Positions 33,598 to 42,721 are shown, counted from the stretch's first letter. The stretch is 64,000 bases of DNA from Vibrio fluvialis (GCF_900460245.1 NZ_UHIP01000002.1:806001-870000); one strand, 5' to 3'. The notes: generated from the letters alone by a model not told the origin. Numbers and translations: made by a program.

Positions 33598-34239
33598 ATG
33601 TCCAACCGTATTACTGCCTACGTCATGAAGTTGTTTATGTTGATCGCTCTGGCAATCGTCTCTGCTGGTGTCGCTTGGTCGGCCCAGCGCCCAGGACATT
33701 CGGGTCATGATTTGATTGCTATCGGTTATGGTGATTCATCCATGGGTGGTTTTGGCAACGGTATTGGTGATTTGAGTACTTTCAATGAATTGGAAGACAT
33801 TGTGACCGCCGATAATTATGCCGAAGTGGAAATGGAAAATGCCATTGGAGGCCGAGTGTCAATTCAGCAGTTGAGTGGATTGACAGGCAACAAAGCCAAA
33901 GTTGTCCAGCAAAACAGCCGAGGAAGTGAGGCGAGAATCTGGCAAGGCGGTTCTGAGAATATTGCGTTGGTTACTCAAACCGGAACAGGAAATGAAGCAT
34001 TTATTGGCCAACATGGTTATTCCAATAATGCGTGGATAAATCAAAACGGTAATTACAATATTGCCGCGATTATTCAAAACGGTTCCGGAAGTTCCATGAG
34101 TATTAATCAACGTAGTAATAATAATCAGGCTTATCTTGTCGATAATGGAGGTTCTAATTATGGCATCAGTCAAAATGGTAATGACTACGTTGCGATAATT
34201 GGGGGCTCAGGTATCAATGTATTTGTTACGCAATATTAA
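33598..34239 (+). CDS. csgB: Curlin-repeat protein, minor subunit/nucleator CsgB-like
   Basis: A 213-residue exported protein with signal peptide ending about WSA (residue 29). The second half has curlin repeats of 22-23 residues with Q-x-G/N pattern, for example VTQTGTGNEAFIGQHGYSNNAWINQNG and NYNIAAIIQNGSGSSMSINQ. CsgB nucleates curlin fibres on the surface. GGGAGG lies just before the ATG. It is divergent from csgE and heads csgB-csgA-like. Its non-repeat N-terminal 80 residues are longer than those of E. coli CsgB. Confidence 0.82.
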   Translation: MSNRITAYVMKLFMLIALAIVSAGVAWSAQRPGHSGHDLIAIGYGDSSMGGFGNGIGDLSTFNELEDIVTADNYAEVEMENAIGGRVSIQQLSGLTGNKAKVVQQNSRGSEARIWQGGSENIALVTQTGTGNEAFIGQHGYSNNAWINQNGNYNIAAIIQNGSGSSMSINQRSNNNQAYLVDNGGSNYGISQNGNDYVAIIGGSGINVFVTQY

Positions 34240-34308
34240 TCATCATAGCGAACGATATATCGATACATGTCTATTCAAATGTAACAATATGATATAAAGG
34301 AAATTGTC

Positions 34309-35220
34309 ATGAAAACAAAACTAGCTCTATTTATCGCAGCTGCGTTGGCGTCTGGTAGCGCCCTGGCAAACAATAATGCAACCGCTAACCTTTTCCTGAC
34401 TGACGACTCAGATGTGTCGATCACTCAGGTTTCTCCTTTCCAGGGTAACGATGCGGTGATCAATTCTGGTTTCTCTTCAGACAACACGCTGACGATTTAT
34501 CAGTTTGGCGGTCAGAACGATGCGCAAATTGATGCGGCTGTGGTAGAAGATTCAACGCTAGCGGTGACTCAGCGTGGTTTTGGTAACGAAGGCACCATTA
34601 CGGCACTGGGTGCTGATAACGCAGACTTCTCTATCGACCAGTCTGGTGTGTCGAATGAAGCCAACATCAGCACTGAGAATTTCAACCATCACGCTTATTC
34701 TTACGACAATGACACCGTCAGTGTGGTGCAGAATGGCGCACACAACACCACGGATGTCACGTTGAAACACGGCACCGACGACAGCACCGTCACGCTGGCT
34801 TCGTACGGCAATTCGAACGATGTTGATGTTGTGCTGGATTGGGCTGACGGCAGCACAGTGACAGGGACTGTGGTTGGTGACAACAACGTGGCGGATGTTC
34901 TGATCGACAGCGGTTTTGGCAATGATGTGACCTTTACTCAAAACGGTTCGGCTAACAATCTGGATGTCGATGTGATGTACGCGGACGACAACACCATTGG
35001 TGTGGCGCAAACTGGCGTTTCCAACGATGCTGACATCGACGTGATGCACAGCTCTGACAACGATATATACGTAACTCAAACTGGCTTCAACTCAGAAGCG
35101 AACGTTTATGTTAACTGGAGTAACGCTAACAGTATCTCTGTTCTGCAAACTTCTGGTGACGTTGCGAACGTGAGCCTGGTTGGCAGCAACTCAAATACTG
35201 TGAATATTGCACAGTACTAA
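34309..35220 (+). CDS. Acidic curlin-repeat protein, probable major subunit (CsgA-like)
   Basis: A 303-residue exported protein with signal peptide MKTKLALFIAAALASGSALA. The rest has about eleven imperfect repeats of 22-24 residues, best seen as NTIGVAQTGVSNDADIDVMHSSDNDIYVTQTGFNSEANVYV. It keeps the x-Q-x-G-x-x-N curlin signature but is twice the length of E. coli CsgA and very rich in Asp with few Lys or Arg. AAAGGAAA stands before the ATG. It follows csgB by 69 bases and, by place and repeats, is the fibre subunit. The unusual charge suggests salt- or calcium-dependent assembly; that is inference. Confidence 0.82.
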   Translation: MKTKLALFIAAALASGSALANNNATANLFLTDDSDVSITQVSPFQGNDAVINSGFSSDNTLTIYQFGGQNDAQIDAAVVEDSTLAVTQRGFGNEGTITALGADNADFSIDQSGVSNEANISTENFNHHAYSYDNDTVSVVQNGAHNTTDVTLKHGTDDSTVTLASYGNSNDVDVVLDWADGSTVTGTVVGDNNVADVLIDSGFGNDVTFTQNGSANNLDVDVMYADDNTIGVAQTGVSNDADIDVMHSSDNDIYVTQTGFNSEANVYVNWSNANSISVLQTSGDVANVSLVGSNSNTVNIAQY

Positions 35221-35237
35221 CAACATCAGGTTTGGCT

Positions 35238-35594
35238 ATGAAAACCTTGTATACAGCGGCGCTCTGCGCCGCTTTTTTTCTTGCGTCGCCGTTGAGTGCC
35301 GCAAAGAAGGAGGTGGTAATGGAAACCTCATTGTTGAATGGCAAAATTCACATTGCCTGCGCCTACGGGGATGACCAGAAACTGCGGTTAACGTTGGTCA
35401 GTCAGCCGGATTTCTCCGGTTCGGTGCGGGCTGAATCGGTCTCTGGCAGCCGCATTTTGCATCGCCTGCAAGGACAGACCACTCTTAATCTCGGACTGAG
35501 CGCAGAGCAGTTGCCAGTCAAGCTGACGGCGGGTGATGAGAAAGGCGAAAGCGAAACGATAGCGCTTGGCGAACAATGTAAAACGGCCCCTTAA
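35238..35594 (+). CDS. Small exported protein, possible CsgC/CsgH-like curlin inhibitor
   Basis: A 118-residue protein with signal peptide MKTLYTAALCAAFFLASPLSA and a short beta-rich mature part (METSLLNGKIHIACAYGDDQKLRLTLVS ...). It has two Cys (in HIACAYG and EQCK) that may form a disulphide. It lies 17 bases behind the curlin gene, the place of csgC in enterics, where the product keeps curlin from folding early. The sequence match to CsgC or CsgH is not evident by eye, so the role rests on position, size and export. A terminator overlaps the stop. Confidence 0.55.
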   Translation: MKTLYTAALCAAFFLASPLSAAKKEVVMETSLLNGKIHIACAYGDDQKLRLTLVSQPDFSGSVRAESVSGSRILHRLQGQTTLNLGLSAEQLPVKLTAGDEKGESETIALGEQCKTAP

Positions 35595-35612
35595 CTGAGT
35601 TAAGAGGCCGTT
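35582..35612. terminator. Bidirectional terminator between curli and malK genes
   Basis: AACGGCC-C-CTTAAC, TGA loop, GTTAAG-A-GGCCGTT, partly within the csgC-like 3' end. Confidence 0.75.
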
Positions 35613-35637
35613 GTGTTATTTTGCGGTTGGCAACGGA

Positions 35638-36762
35638 TTACGCGTCGCTAAACTCAACGCCTTTTTCTTTGAACATACGCTGACATGCGCGGCCATCACT
35701 GTGGAACAGGTGGCAGCGGTGCGCCGGAATACCGATGGTCAGGGTATCACTGACTTCAATATCCAGAGTATCTGGCTGGCGGTAGATGATGTCTGAGTCC
35801 GAACCTTTCACGTTCATGTATACCTGAGTTTCGTTACCCAGTTTCTCTACGATCATCACTTTGCCTTCGATGCGCGCATCACCTTCGCCTGCTTCCACCA
35901 AATGCTCAGGACGAACACCCAGCGACATGCGAGATCCCGGAGTGACCGTTGTGCCATCCACCGGAATCCAGAACGAGAAGCCGTTGGACAGGCGCACTTT
36001 CACGCGCTCTTTCTCTGCTTCATCAACAGTCACGCTCATGAAGTTCATCTTCGGTGAACCGATAAATCCCGCCACAAAGCGGTTTTGCGGGTAGTGATAC
36101 AGTTCTAGTGGTTTACCCACTTGCGAGACAAAACCGGCATCCAGCACCACAATCTTGTCTGCCATGGTCATCGCTTCCACCTGGTCGTGGGTAACGTAGA
36201 TCATGGTGCAACCCAGTTTGCGTTGCAGCTTGGTGATTTCAGAACGCATCTGCACACGCAGCGCCGCATCAAGGTTAGACAGCGGTTCGTCCAGCAGGAA
36301 TACATTCGGTTGAGAAACCAGAGTACGGCCGATAGCCACACGCTGACGCTGACCGCCGGATAGCGCTTTAGGTTGACGATCCAGCAGGTGGCTGAGCTGA
36401 AGAATATCGGCAGCGTGTTCTACACGTTTGCTGATTTCACTCTTGTCGGCTTTGGCCAGTTTCAGGCCAAACGACATGTTATCGTACAGATTGAGGTGAG
36501 GGTAAAGCGCGTAAGACTGGAACACCATGCCGACGCCACGTTTGGACGGTTCGATGTCGTTCATGCGTTCTTCGCCGATGAACAGATCGCCGGAGGTGAT
36601 ATCTTCCAGGCCGGCAATGCAGCGCAGAAGGGTTGATTTACCACAGCCTGACGGGCCAACGAAGACCACAAATTCGCCTTCTTTGATGTCCAGATCGACA
36701 TTCTTGGAAATCAGCACATCGCCGTAAGCTTTACATACATTTTTTAACGTGACACTCGCCAT
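35638..36762 (-). CDS. malK: Maltose/maltodextrin ABC transporter ATPase
   Basis: A 374-residue ATPase with Walker [10 protein letters not shown] at about residues 36-44, signature LSGGQRQR, Walker [17 protein letters not shown], and a regulatory domain (240-370). It powers MalFG and in enterics holds MalT inactive without maltose. It is divergent from malEFG across 745 bases and the malK transcript probably has a long leader. The last 20 residues, rich in Lys and Glu, are typical of vibrios. A terminator serving both sides follows. Confidence 0.95.
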   Translation of the reverse strand: MASVTLKNVCKAYGDVLISKNVDLDIKEGEFVVFVGPSGCGKSTLLRCIAGLEDITSGDLFIGEERMNDIEPSKRGVGMVFQSYALYPHLNLYDNMSFGLKLAKADKSEISKRVEHAADILQLSHLLDRQPKALSGGQRQRVAIGRTLVSQPNVFLLDEPLSNLDAALRVQMRSEITKLQRKLGCTMIYVTHDQVEAMTMADKIVVLDAGFVSQVGKPLELYHYPQNRFVAGFIGSPKMNFMSVTVDEAEKERVKVRLSNGFSFWIPVDGTTVTPGSRMSLGVRPEHLVEAGEGDARIEGKVMIVEKLGNETQVYMNVKGSDSDIIYRQPDTLDIEVSDTLTIGIPAHRCHLFHSDGRACQRMFKEKGVEFSDA

Positions 36763-36967
36763 CTAGCTCGTCCTCGGATCAAGATTTTTTAATGATTACT
36801 GCCCTTCATTATATGAAATTTCTTATAAAAAAATGACTTACAGGCAATAACAGTAGGAATACGTTTTTAGGTGAATCCACACTCAGATGAGCGTGTCTGA
36901 TTTCTGCGGTCGTGCCGCACACCGTTTTATGTTTGTCTATCGAAGAGCTGGCAGGCAAGAAAAGAAA

Positions 36968-37009
36968 GGGTGATGTCTTCAGACAAAGGGTCTGAAGAAA
37001 GCATCACCC
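36968..37009 (-). ncRNA. Hairpin with T-rich tail on malK strand: leader attenuator or end of a small RNA
   Basis: GGGTGATG pairs with CATCACCC, and inside them CTTCAGAC pairs with GTCTGAAG; the minus strand then runs TTTCTTTTC. A transcript from near 37200 on the minus strand would end here, 200 bases before malK. Either malK has an attenuated leader or a separate small RNA of about 200 nt is made. Boundaries are not known. Confidence 0.45.
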
Positions 37010-37030
37010 ATCAAAGCCAAGAATCGGTTT

Positions 37031-37061
37031 GCTTCCCCCGGCACAGATGCGCGTCTCCCCC
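37031..37061 (-). promoter_or_regulatory. MalT-type boxes, minus strand
   Basis: GGGGGAAGC (37031-37039) and GGGGGAGACGC (37051-37061) on the minus strand fit the MalT box GGGGA(T/G)GAGG loosely. A further AGGAGGATG lies at 37202-37210. Confidence 0.4.
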
Positions 37062-37225
37062 GTACAATAATTACCACGAACGCACGATCTGTGACAGCAA
37101 ACCAATTCGGCGATGCAAGCCAGTACAATCTGACATACTGGAAAGGGTTCTTACCATCCACTCTTGGATGTGCTTAGTTTCCGTAAAGTGAACTATCAAT
37201 ACATCCTCCTAATCACTTTTTTTGC

Positions 37226-37259
37226 AGGGGGAGTAGAAAAGGAGGAGGTGGAGGAGGGG
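37226..37259 (+). promoter_or_regulatory. MalT-type boxes, plus strand
   Basis: GGGGGAGTAG followed by GGAGGAGG and GGAGGAGGGG, tandem purine runs resembling MalT boxes, about 250-280 bases before malE. Confidence 0.5.
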
Positions 37260-37305
37260 TAAAAACGCCGAGTTAGATCCAGTTCAAATTATTGATTGCC
37301 ATGAA

Positions 37306-37321
37306 CTTGAGGTTGATCACA
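37306..37321 (+). promoter_or_regulatory. CRP-like site before malE
   Basis: CTTGAGGTTGATCACA has a perfect TCACA half and a TGA in the other half. It sits between the MalT boxes and malE, as in enteric mal control regions. Confidence 0.5.
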
Positions 37322-37507
37322 AACCATGTTTTTTTTGTGACTGTTCTCTCGAACTCTGGACGATAGAGATCACGAAAATACGCCATAATGCAAAGGGCGT
37401 AGGGAGTAGGATGATGAGGAAGTGCCCGTTTTTTCTGATGATATATGGCGAAATACGGCGAAACCTCATCTGGTGAGCCCTACAACACTAATAAAAAGGA
37501 TATGAAC

Positions 37508-38689
37508 ATGAAAAACGCCCTAAGCACTGTAGCGCTAAGTACTTTGGTTGCTCTTGGTTCGTTTGGTGCACACGCTGCTATTCAAGAAGGACAACTTACT
37601 ATCTGGATCAACGGTGACAAAGGTTACAACGGTCTGGCTGAGGTGGGTAAAAAGTTTGAAGCTGACACAGGTATTAAAGTGACAGTTGCTCACCCTGATG
37701 CACTTCAGGACAAGTTCCCTCAAACAGCTGCCACTGGTGATGGTCCTGATATCGTGTTCTGGGCTCATGACCGTTTTGGTGGTTACGCAGAAGCGGGTCT
37801 GCTGACTGAAATCAAACCGTCACAAAAAGTAAAAGACGGCATCGTAGATTTCGCTTGGGATGCAGTGAAATACAACGGCAAACTGATCGGTTACCCAATC
37901 GCGGTTGAATCTCTGTCTCTGATTTACAACAAAGACCTGGTTCCAAACCCACCGAAAAGCTGGGAAGAAGTGGCTGCTCTGAATGAAAAACTGAAAAAAG
38001 ACGGCAAATCAGCGATCATGTGGAACCTGAAAGAACCGTACTTCACTTGGCCACTGATGGCGGCTGATGGCGGTTACGCATTCAAATACACGTCTGACGG
38101 TTACGACGTGAAAGACGCGGGTATCGACAAGAAAGGCGTGAAAGAAGCGATGAACTTCGTGAAAGGCCTGGTTGACAAAGGCGTGATTTCTGCGGATATG
38201 GACTACTCAGTGTCTGAAGCTGAATTCAACAAAGGCAACACAGCCATGACCATCAACGGTCCTTGGTCTTGGAGCAACATTGATAAATCAGGTATCAACT
38301 ACGGTGTCACCACTCTGCCGAAATTCAACGGTCAGTCTTCTAAACCATTCGTAGGCGTACTGACTGCTGGTATCAGCACCGCTTCTCCAAACAAAGATCT
38401 GGCTGTAGAGTTCATCGAAAACTACCTGCTGACCAACGATGGTCTGCGTGCGATGAACAACGACAAACCACTGGGCGCGGTTGCTCTGAACTCTTTCCAA
38501 CGTGAACTGGATTCAGATGCTCGTATCGCAGCGACCATGGACAACGCAATGAACGGCGAAATCATGCCGAACATTCCACAAATGAACGCGTTCTGGGGTG
38601 CAGCGAAAAACGCAATCATCAACATCGTTGATGGCCGCCAGACTGTAGATGCCGCTCTGGCAGATGCAGAAAAACAAATGACAAAGTAA
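37508..38689 (+). CDS. malE: Maltose/maltodextrin-binding protein
   Basis: A 393-residue periplasmic binding protein with signal peptide [23 protein letters not shown] and mature start [37 protein letters not shown], nearly that of E. coli MalE. ATG 37508 is chosen because AAGGA is seven bases before it; ATG 37502 would overlap it. It brings maltodextrins to MalFGK. Codon use is biased as in highly expressed genes, unlike the neighbouring regulators. It is followed after 79 bases by malF. Confidence 0.95.
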   Translation: MKNALSTVALSTLVALGSFGAHAAIQEGQLTIWINGDKGYNGLAEVGKKFEADTGIKVTVAHPDALQDKFPQTAATGDGPDIVFWAHDRFGGYAEAGLLTEIKPSQKVKDGIVDFAWDAVKYNGKLIGYPIAVESLSLIYNKDLVPNPPKSWEEVAALNEKLKKDGKSAIMWNLKEPYFTWPLMAADGGYAFKYTSDGYDVKDAGIDKKGVKEAMNFVKGLVDKGVISADMDYSVSEAEFNKGNTAMTINGPWSWSNIDKSGINYGVTTLPKFNGQSSKPFVGVLTAGISTASPNKDLAVEFIENYLLTNDGLRAMNNDKPLGAVALNSFQRELDSDARIAATMDNAMNGEIMPNIPQMNAFWGAAKNAIINIVDGRQTVDAALADAEKQMTK

Positions 38690-38768
38690 GTACACTTTCG
38701 TCTATCTTTTGAGGAGGGGGCAACCTCTCCTTACTTTCTAAGTTTTTATTTCGCTAGCAGGTTGTTCT
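38690..38768 (+). promoter_or_regulatory. malE-malF intercistronic hairpin
   Basis: A stem AGGAGG/CCTCTCCT at about 38712-38733 lies between malE and malF. It probably helps give more MalE than MalF, as the known element does in E. coli. Confidence 0.45.
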
Positions 38769-40340
38769 ATGCAGTCAATTCAAGGTACAGAGGCGATGTC
38801 AGCACCAGCAACGACACTTCCGGCCAACAAGCGCGCATTCATCAAATGGGCCGTATTAGGCGCAGTGGGTATCGTGAATGGCTATGCAACGATTCTAATG
38901 TATTCCCGTGGTGAGCTGGCGTTTGCCTTGCTGACCCTTATCCTTACTGCTCTTGCTCTCTACATTTTCGGCAGTAAGAAAACTTACGCGCATCGTTATA
39001 TCTATCCAGGTATCGCTGGGATGATCCTATTCATCCTGTTTCCTTTAGCCTATACGGTGAACCTGGCGTTTACCAACTACAGCGCGAAGAACCAGCTTTC
39101 CTTTGAGCGTGCTCAATCTGTCCTGATGGACCGTACGTTCCAAAGTGGGGAAAGCTACCCATTCAATCTCTACAGCACCGATGAAGGTTACCGTATCTCC
39201 ATTGAAGACGGTGAGACGTTGTACGCGACTCAGCCTTTCTCTATCACCAGTGTGCCGTCGGATCTCGACTTGGCTCCGGTAGATGCAATGAGCGGTGACA
39301 AAGAGCCAATCAAAACCATCATCAGTAACCGCAATGCGTTGGGCAGCCTGGATCTGCACTTCCCGTCGGGTGACGACATTCGCATGAGCGGACTGCGCAA
39401 ATTTGCGGCGGTGGTTCCGCTGTATACGCTGCAGGAAGATGGTGAAACACTGGTCAACAACCAGTCGGGTGAGACGCTGCGTCCGAACATGGAAGTGGGT
39501 TTCTACCAACCGATTGATGAGAATGGTCAGTTTGTCGGTAACACTGTCTCTCCGGGCTTTATCGTTTCCATCGGTACGCACAACTTTGAACGTGTGTGGA
39601 AAGACGATGGTATCAAAGAACCGTTCATCAGCATCTTCATCTGGACGGTGGTGTTCTCGGTACTGACGGTGATCTTCACTCTGATCATCGGTCTGGTGTT
39701 GGCAAGTGTGGTGCAGTGGGAAGAGCTGAAAGGCCGTTCTGTGTACCGTGTGCTACTGATTCTGCCTTACGCGGTACCGGCATTTATCTCGATTCTGATC
39801 TTTAAAGGTCTGTTTAACCAGAGCTTTGGTGAAATCAACATGGTGCTGCAAGCGTTGTTTGGTATCAGCCCGGCATGGTTCTCGGATCCGTTCCTGGCGA
39901 AAAGCATGGTGATGATCGTCAACACTTGGTTGGGTTTCCCTTACATGATGATTCTGTGTATGGGTCTGCTGAAAGCCATTCCGGATGACTTATACGAAGC
40001 CTCCGCGATTGACGGCGCCAACTTCGTGCAGAACTTCACTAAGATCACTCTGCCACTGATGATCAAACCGTTGACACCGCTGTTGATTGCAAGCTTTGCC
40101 TTTAACTTCAATAACTTCGTTATGATTCAGTTGTTGACGGCGGGTGGTCCGAACATGATTGGTACGTCTGAGCCAGCGGGTTACACCGACCTATTGGTGA
40201 GCTACACCTACCGTATCGCGTTTGAAGGTGCTGGTGGTCAGGACTTTGGTCTGGCAAGTGCTATCGCAACCCTGATCTTCTTGTTGGTGGGCGCTCTGGC
40301 GCTGCTCAACCTACGTTTTACTAAAGTCAGTCAGAATTAA
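38769..40340 (+). CDS. malF: Maltose ABC transporter permease
   Basis: A 523-residue permease with the large periplasmic insert typical of MalF (about residues 105-275) after two or three membrane helices, then the ABC permease core. The EAA loop is near residue 405 ([29 protein letters not shown]). It pairs with MalG. The ATG at 38769 has AGG eight bases upstream. The malG start follows 14 bases after the stop. Confidence 0.94.
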   Translation: MQSIQGTEAMSAPATTLPANKRAFIKWAVLGAVGIVNGYATILMYSRGELAFALLTLILTALALYIFGSKKTYAHRYIYPGIAGMILFILFPLAYTVNLAFTNYSAKNQLSFERAQSVLMDRTFQSGESYPFNLYSTDEGYRISIEDGETLYATQPFSITSVPSDLDLAPVDAMSGDKEPIKTIISNRNALGSLDLHFPSGDDIRMSGLRKFAAVVPLYTLQEDGETLVNNQSGETLRPNMEVGFYQPIDENGQFVGNTVSPGFIVSIGTHNFERVWKDDGIKEPFISIFIWTVVFSVLTVIFTLIIGLVLASVVQWEELKGRSVYRVLLILPYAVPAFISILIFKGLFNQSFGEINMVLQALFGISPAWFSDPFLAKSMVMIVNTWLGFPYMMILCMGLLKAIPDDLYEASAIDGANFVQNFTKITLPLMIKPLTPLLIASFAFNFNNFVMIQLLTAGGPNMIGTSEPAGYTDLLVSYTYRIAFEGAGGQDFGLASAIATLIFLLVGALALLNLRFTKVSQN

Positions 40341-40354
40341 GAGGAGCGACGACG

Positions 40355-41245
40355 ATGGCAATGGTTCAAGGCAAATCGCTCAAATACCGTGTGTGGGCAT
40401 CACACATCGCACTGTGCACATTTTTGGCGCTCATCATCTTCCCGTTACTGATGATTGTCGCTATCTCATTCCGTGAAGGTAACTTCGCAACGGGCAGCAT
40501 CATTCCGGATAATCCGTCTCTGGAACACTGGAAACTGGCGCTGGGCTTCTCGGTCACGAACGCCGATGGAAGTGTAACACCACCGCCGTTCCCGGTACTG
40601 ACCTGGCTGTGGAACTCAGTGAAGATCGCGGCGATTTCATCGGTGCTGATCGTGTCGCTGTCGACCACATCGGCTTATGCTTTCGCCCGTATGCGTTTCA
40701 AAGGCAAAGAGACCATCCTGAAAGCGATGATGATTTTCCAGATGTTCCCTGCGGTTCTGGCACTGGTGGCTATCTACGCGCTGTTTGACAAACTGGGGCA
40801 GTACATTCCGTTCCTGGGGCTGAACACGCATGGCGGTTTGATCTTCTCTTACCTGGGCGGTATCGCACTGCATGTATGGACGATCAAAGGTTACTTCGAA
40901 ACCATCGATAATTCGTTGGAAGAAGCGGCAGCGCTGGATGGCGCAACCCCATGGCAAGCGTTCAAACTGGTATTGTTACCGCTGTCTGTGCCAATTCTGG
41001 CGGTGGTATTTATCCTGTCGTTTATCATGGTGGTGGGTGAAGTTCCTGTAGCATCTTTGCTACTTTCTGATGTAAACTCGTACACACTTGCGGTTGGTAT
41101 GCAGCAGTATTTATACCCTCAAAACTACTTGTGGGGCGACTTCGCGGCAGCGGCAGTCTTGTCTGCATTACCTATCACTATCGTATTCCTGCTTGCGCAG
41201 CGCTGGTTGGTCGGAGGACTGACGGCTGGCGGTGTCAAAGGATAA
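40355..41245 (+). CDS. malG: Maltose ABC transporter permease
   Basis: A 296-residue permease with six membrane helices and the EAA loop near residue 190 ([28 protein letters not shown]). The C-terminus [10 protein letters not shown] is the MalG tail that reaches the binding site of the complex. GAGGAGCGACG lies before the ATG. Its 3' region probably also gives the promoter for the RNA downstream. Confidence 0.95.
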   Translation: MAMVQGKSLKYRVWASHIALCTFLALIIFPLLMIVAISFREGNFATGSIIPDNPSLEHWKLALGFSVTNADGSVTPPPFPVLTWLWNSVKIAAISSVLIVSLSTTSAYAFARMRFKGKETILKAMMIFQMFPAVLALVAIYALFDKLGQYIPFLGLNTHGGLIFSYLGGIALHVWTIKGYFETIDNSLEEAAALDGATPWQAFKLVLLPLSVPILAVVFILSFIMVVGEVPVASLLLSDVNSYTLAVGMQQYLYPQNYLWGDFAAAAVLSALPITIVFLLAQRWLVGGLTAGGVKG

Positions 41246-41254
41246 CAACGATAA

Positions 41255-41279
41255 GGGCGACCGAGAGGTCGCCCATTTT
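41255..41279 (+). terminator. Hairpin after malG
   Basis: GGGCGACC, GAGA loop, GGTCGCCC then ATTTTG. The weak T run may let transcription continue into the following RNA region. Confidence 0.75.
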
Positions 41280-41403
41280 GTATCCCCTTAACACTTTTGG
41301 TTTGGCCGCCGATCAGTTAAGAAGGGTGCAAATTCTGGCGTTACGCATAGCTGGCTGTTAGCTCTATTCCTTACTATCAACGACTAACAGTTTTTGTAAC
41401 CAA

Positions 41404-41429
41404 AACCTGAGCATAGCTCAGGTTTTTTT
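41404..41429 (+). terminator. Terminator of the malG 3' RNA
   Basis: ACCTGAGC, ATA loop region, GCTCAGGT followed by seven T. Confidence 0.85.
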
Positions 41430-41583
41430 ATGTCTGTCGTTTATGGCAATTAAGGTGTACTCGCAGGCCATTGGGTAACGCGAGCCAGTATATAGCGGGC
41501 AAACAGGGACAAAAGGGGGGGCGCATGGGAGTGCGAGCGAGATCTGAATTGTTGTTGCAATGCGTTCTATCAATACAGAAAAA
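41430..41583. other. Intergenic bases after the malG RNA
   Basis: Nothing recognised. A G run near 41512-41522 is seen, without a known role. Confidence 0.4.
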
Positions 41584-41835
41584 TCAGAACTCACGACTGG
41601 ATGGCGCACAACCTATGTATTGCAACAGTACATACAGACTCTCTTGTTGCAGCGCGACTTTACGAAACAGATCAGCAAACGTCTCATCGCCGCCAAAGCA
41701 TGCCTTGATGTAATGGTTAATCTCCGTTGACTGGTAGCCTTCGACATACATGGTTCGTACCCACTGATACTCGACAGCTTTTGGGTTGGTTAAAGTAGTT
41801 TCACTGAGCGTGATATCGCTGAGGGTTAATGCCAT
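41584..41835 (-). CDS. Hypothetical 83-residue protein
   Basis: I do not recognise this. The frame codes a small, acidic, probably alpha-helical soluble protein (MALTLSDITLSETTL ... YVEGYQSTEINHYIKACFGGDETFADLFRKV). There is no signal peptide or membrane segment. AAAGGA lies upstream but further than usual from the ATG. It stands alone between the malG RNA and the thioesterase. Even amino acid composition and a good start region favour a real gene, but it could be lineage-specific. Confidence 0.55.
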   Translation of the reverse strand: MALTLSDITLSETTLTNPKAVEYQWVRTMYVEGYQSTEINHYIKACFGGDETFADLFRKVALQQESLYVLLQYIGCAPSSREF

Positions 41836-41970
41836 TGGTGTGTTTTCTCTGTCCTTTCAGGCACACGTTTGCCTGTTAATCGGGCATTAAAGCAGAGAAA
41901 AATGAAGGTTCGATGACAAAGATGACAGAAGAGAGAAAACGCCGCAGTGAATGACTGCGGCGCAAAGGGG

Positions 41971-42462
41971 TTATTTCGCTTTGAGGTATTTGACGTGCGC
42001 TTCCATCTCTTCACCGATTTCGGTGCGCATGTTCATCAACCGCACGGCAGAATTGCGCAGGGCAATGTCTTCATCGCTGGTCGGAATCCATTCAGGAACG
42101 GCCGTCGGTTTGCCGTTTTCATCCACCGCCACCATGATGACGATGCAGTGAGTGGTCAGGCGATTTTTCAGCTCTTTCGGGTCGCATGCTTGCACGTCGA
42201 TCGCAATGTGCATTGAGGTTTTACCGGTATAAATGACCTTCGCGCTGACTTCGACCAGGTTGCCAACGTGGATCGGTGCCACAAAGCGAATACCGCCAGC
42301 ATAAGCCGTAATGCAGTATTTACCACTCCATGCGGCAGAACAGGCGTAGGCTGCCAGGTCGATCCATTTCATCACGGCGCCGCCATGAACTTTACCACCA
42401 AAATTTACATCACCAGGCTCTGCTAAAAAGCGCAGAGTAATATCACGTTTGCCACTGCTCAT
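41971..42462 (-). CDS. Acyl-CoA thioesterase, hotdog fold
   Basis: A 163-residue hotdog-fold thioesterase of the YciA/acyl-CoA hydrolase type. Seen: FLAEPGDVNFGGKVHGGAVMKWIDLAAYACSAAW, where GDVNFGG.VHGG is the active-site helix region, then CITAYAGGIRFVAPIHVGNLVEVSAKV. It would hydrolyse acyl-CoA in the cytoplasm; chain length is unknown. ATG 42462 has AAGGAA eight bases before it; the ATG five codons earlier does not. It lies downstream of a terminator, so has its own promoter. Confidence 0.88.
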   Translation of the reverse strand: MSSGKRDITLRFLAEPGDVNFGGKVHGGAVMKWIDLAAYACSAAWSGKYCITAYAGGIRFVAPIHVGNLVEVSAKVIYTGKTSMHIAIDVQACDPKELKNRLTTHCIVIMVAVDENGKPTAVPEWIPTSDEDIALRNSAVRLMNMRTEIGEEMEAHVKYLKAK

Positions 42463-42576
42463 TGGCTGTTCCTTCATTGTTTGACACGGACAGGGGAATT
42501 AGCAGTACTAATAACGAATCTATAACTTAATCGCAATATTTTGTTCATTTTGTTTTTGATTCGGTATTTCAGGCAA

Positions 42577-42608
42577 GAAAAAACCCCTTTTGCGTGATGC
42601 AAAAGGGG
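42577..42608 (-). terminator. Terminator of the candidate small RNA
   Basis: CCCCTTTTGC, ATCAC loop, GCAAAAGGGG then TTTTTTC on the minus strand. The plus strand lacks a T run after the stem. Confidence 0.88.
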
Positions 42609-42715
42609 CCATGTCGGAAGGGTACGAATTATTTTATAAATCTGCCGTACCTGATTTTTTAAGCCAACTGATTGCTAGTAATTCAGTTGGCTTGATAATA
42701 ATGTAATCAAAGTCA
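42577..42715 (-). ncRNA. Candidate small RNA divergent from luxI
   Basis: On the minus strand a run of structure ends in a full terminator: AAGCCAACTGA pairs with TCAGTTGGCTT (11 bp, 11-base loop, 42661-42693), then GGTACG/CGTACC (42621-42651), then CCCCTTTTGC/GCAAAAGGGG (42584-42608) followed by six T. No gene lies on this strand between here and luxR, 790 bases away and itself reading away, so the terminator must serve a transcript starting in the luxI upstream region. The 5' end is a guess. AGCCAACTGA also occurs in the conserved Qrr core of vibrios; this may be chance. Confidence 0.55.
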
Positions 42716-42721
42716 CTGCGT

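Larger units (their letters stand above)
36763..37507. other. Divergent malK/malE control region
   Basis: A 745-base region without a supported gene. It holds purine-rich MalT-type boxes on both strands, a CRP-like site, and a large hairpin. A 60-codon frame on the minus strand (36979-37161) has no support and is probably chance. The region is longer than the E. coli malK-malE intergenic region (about 270 bp). Confidence 0.6.
41240..41429 (+). ncRNA. micX: micX-like small RNA region downstream of malG
   Basis: V. cholerae MicX comes from the 3' part and 3' UTR of VCA0943, which I recall as the malG homologue. Here 180 bases follow malG with no gene, hold three hairpins (41255, 41355-41390, 41405-41423), and end with a clear terminator. 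This fits a 3'-UTR-derived RNA. The ends are approximate and the identity rests on position; sequence match to MicX was not tested. Confidence 0.45.

Noticed and set aside
34558..35079. Minus-strand frame of 173 codons opposite the acidic curlin gene
   Set aside because: Val/Ile/His-rich sequence is just the complement of the Asp/Asn/Thr repeats; no start signal.
36979..37161. A 60-codon minus-strand open frame in the malK-malE gap
   Set aside because: It overlaps the hairpin and MalT-type boxes, has no ribosome site at its ATG, and its sequence shows no domain or coding bias. A leader or RNA explains the region better.
42661..42693. Reading the AAGCCAACTGA/TCAGTTGGCTT stem as a true Qrr RNA
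   Set aside because: Only about ten bases match the Qrr core, there is no visible sigma-54 promoter or luxO neighbour, and the length pattern differs. Kept only as a note under the candidate RNA.
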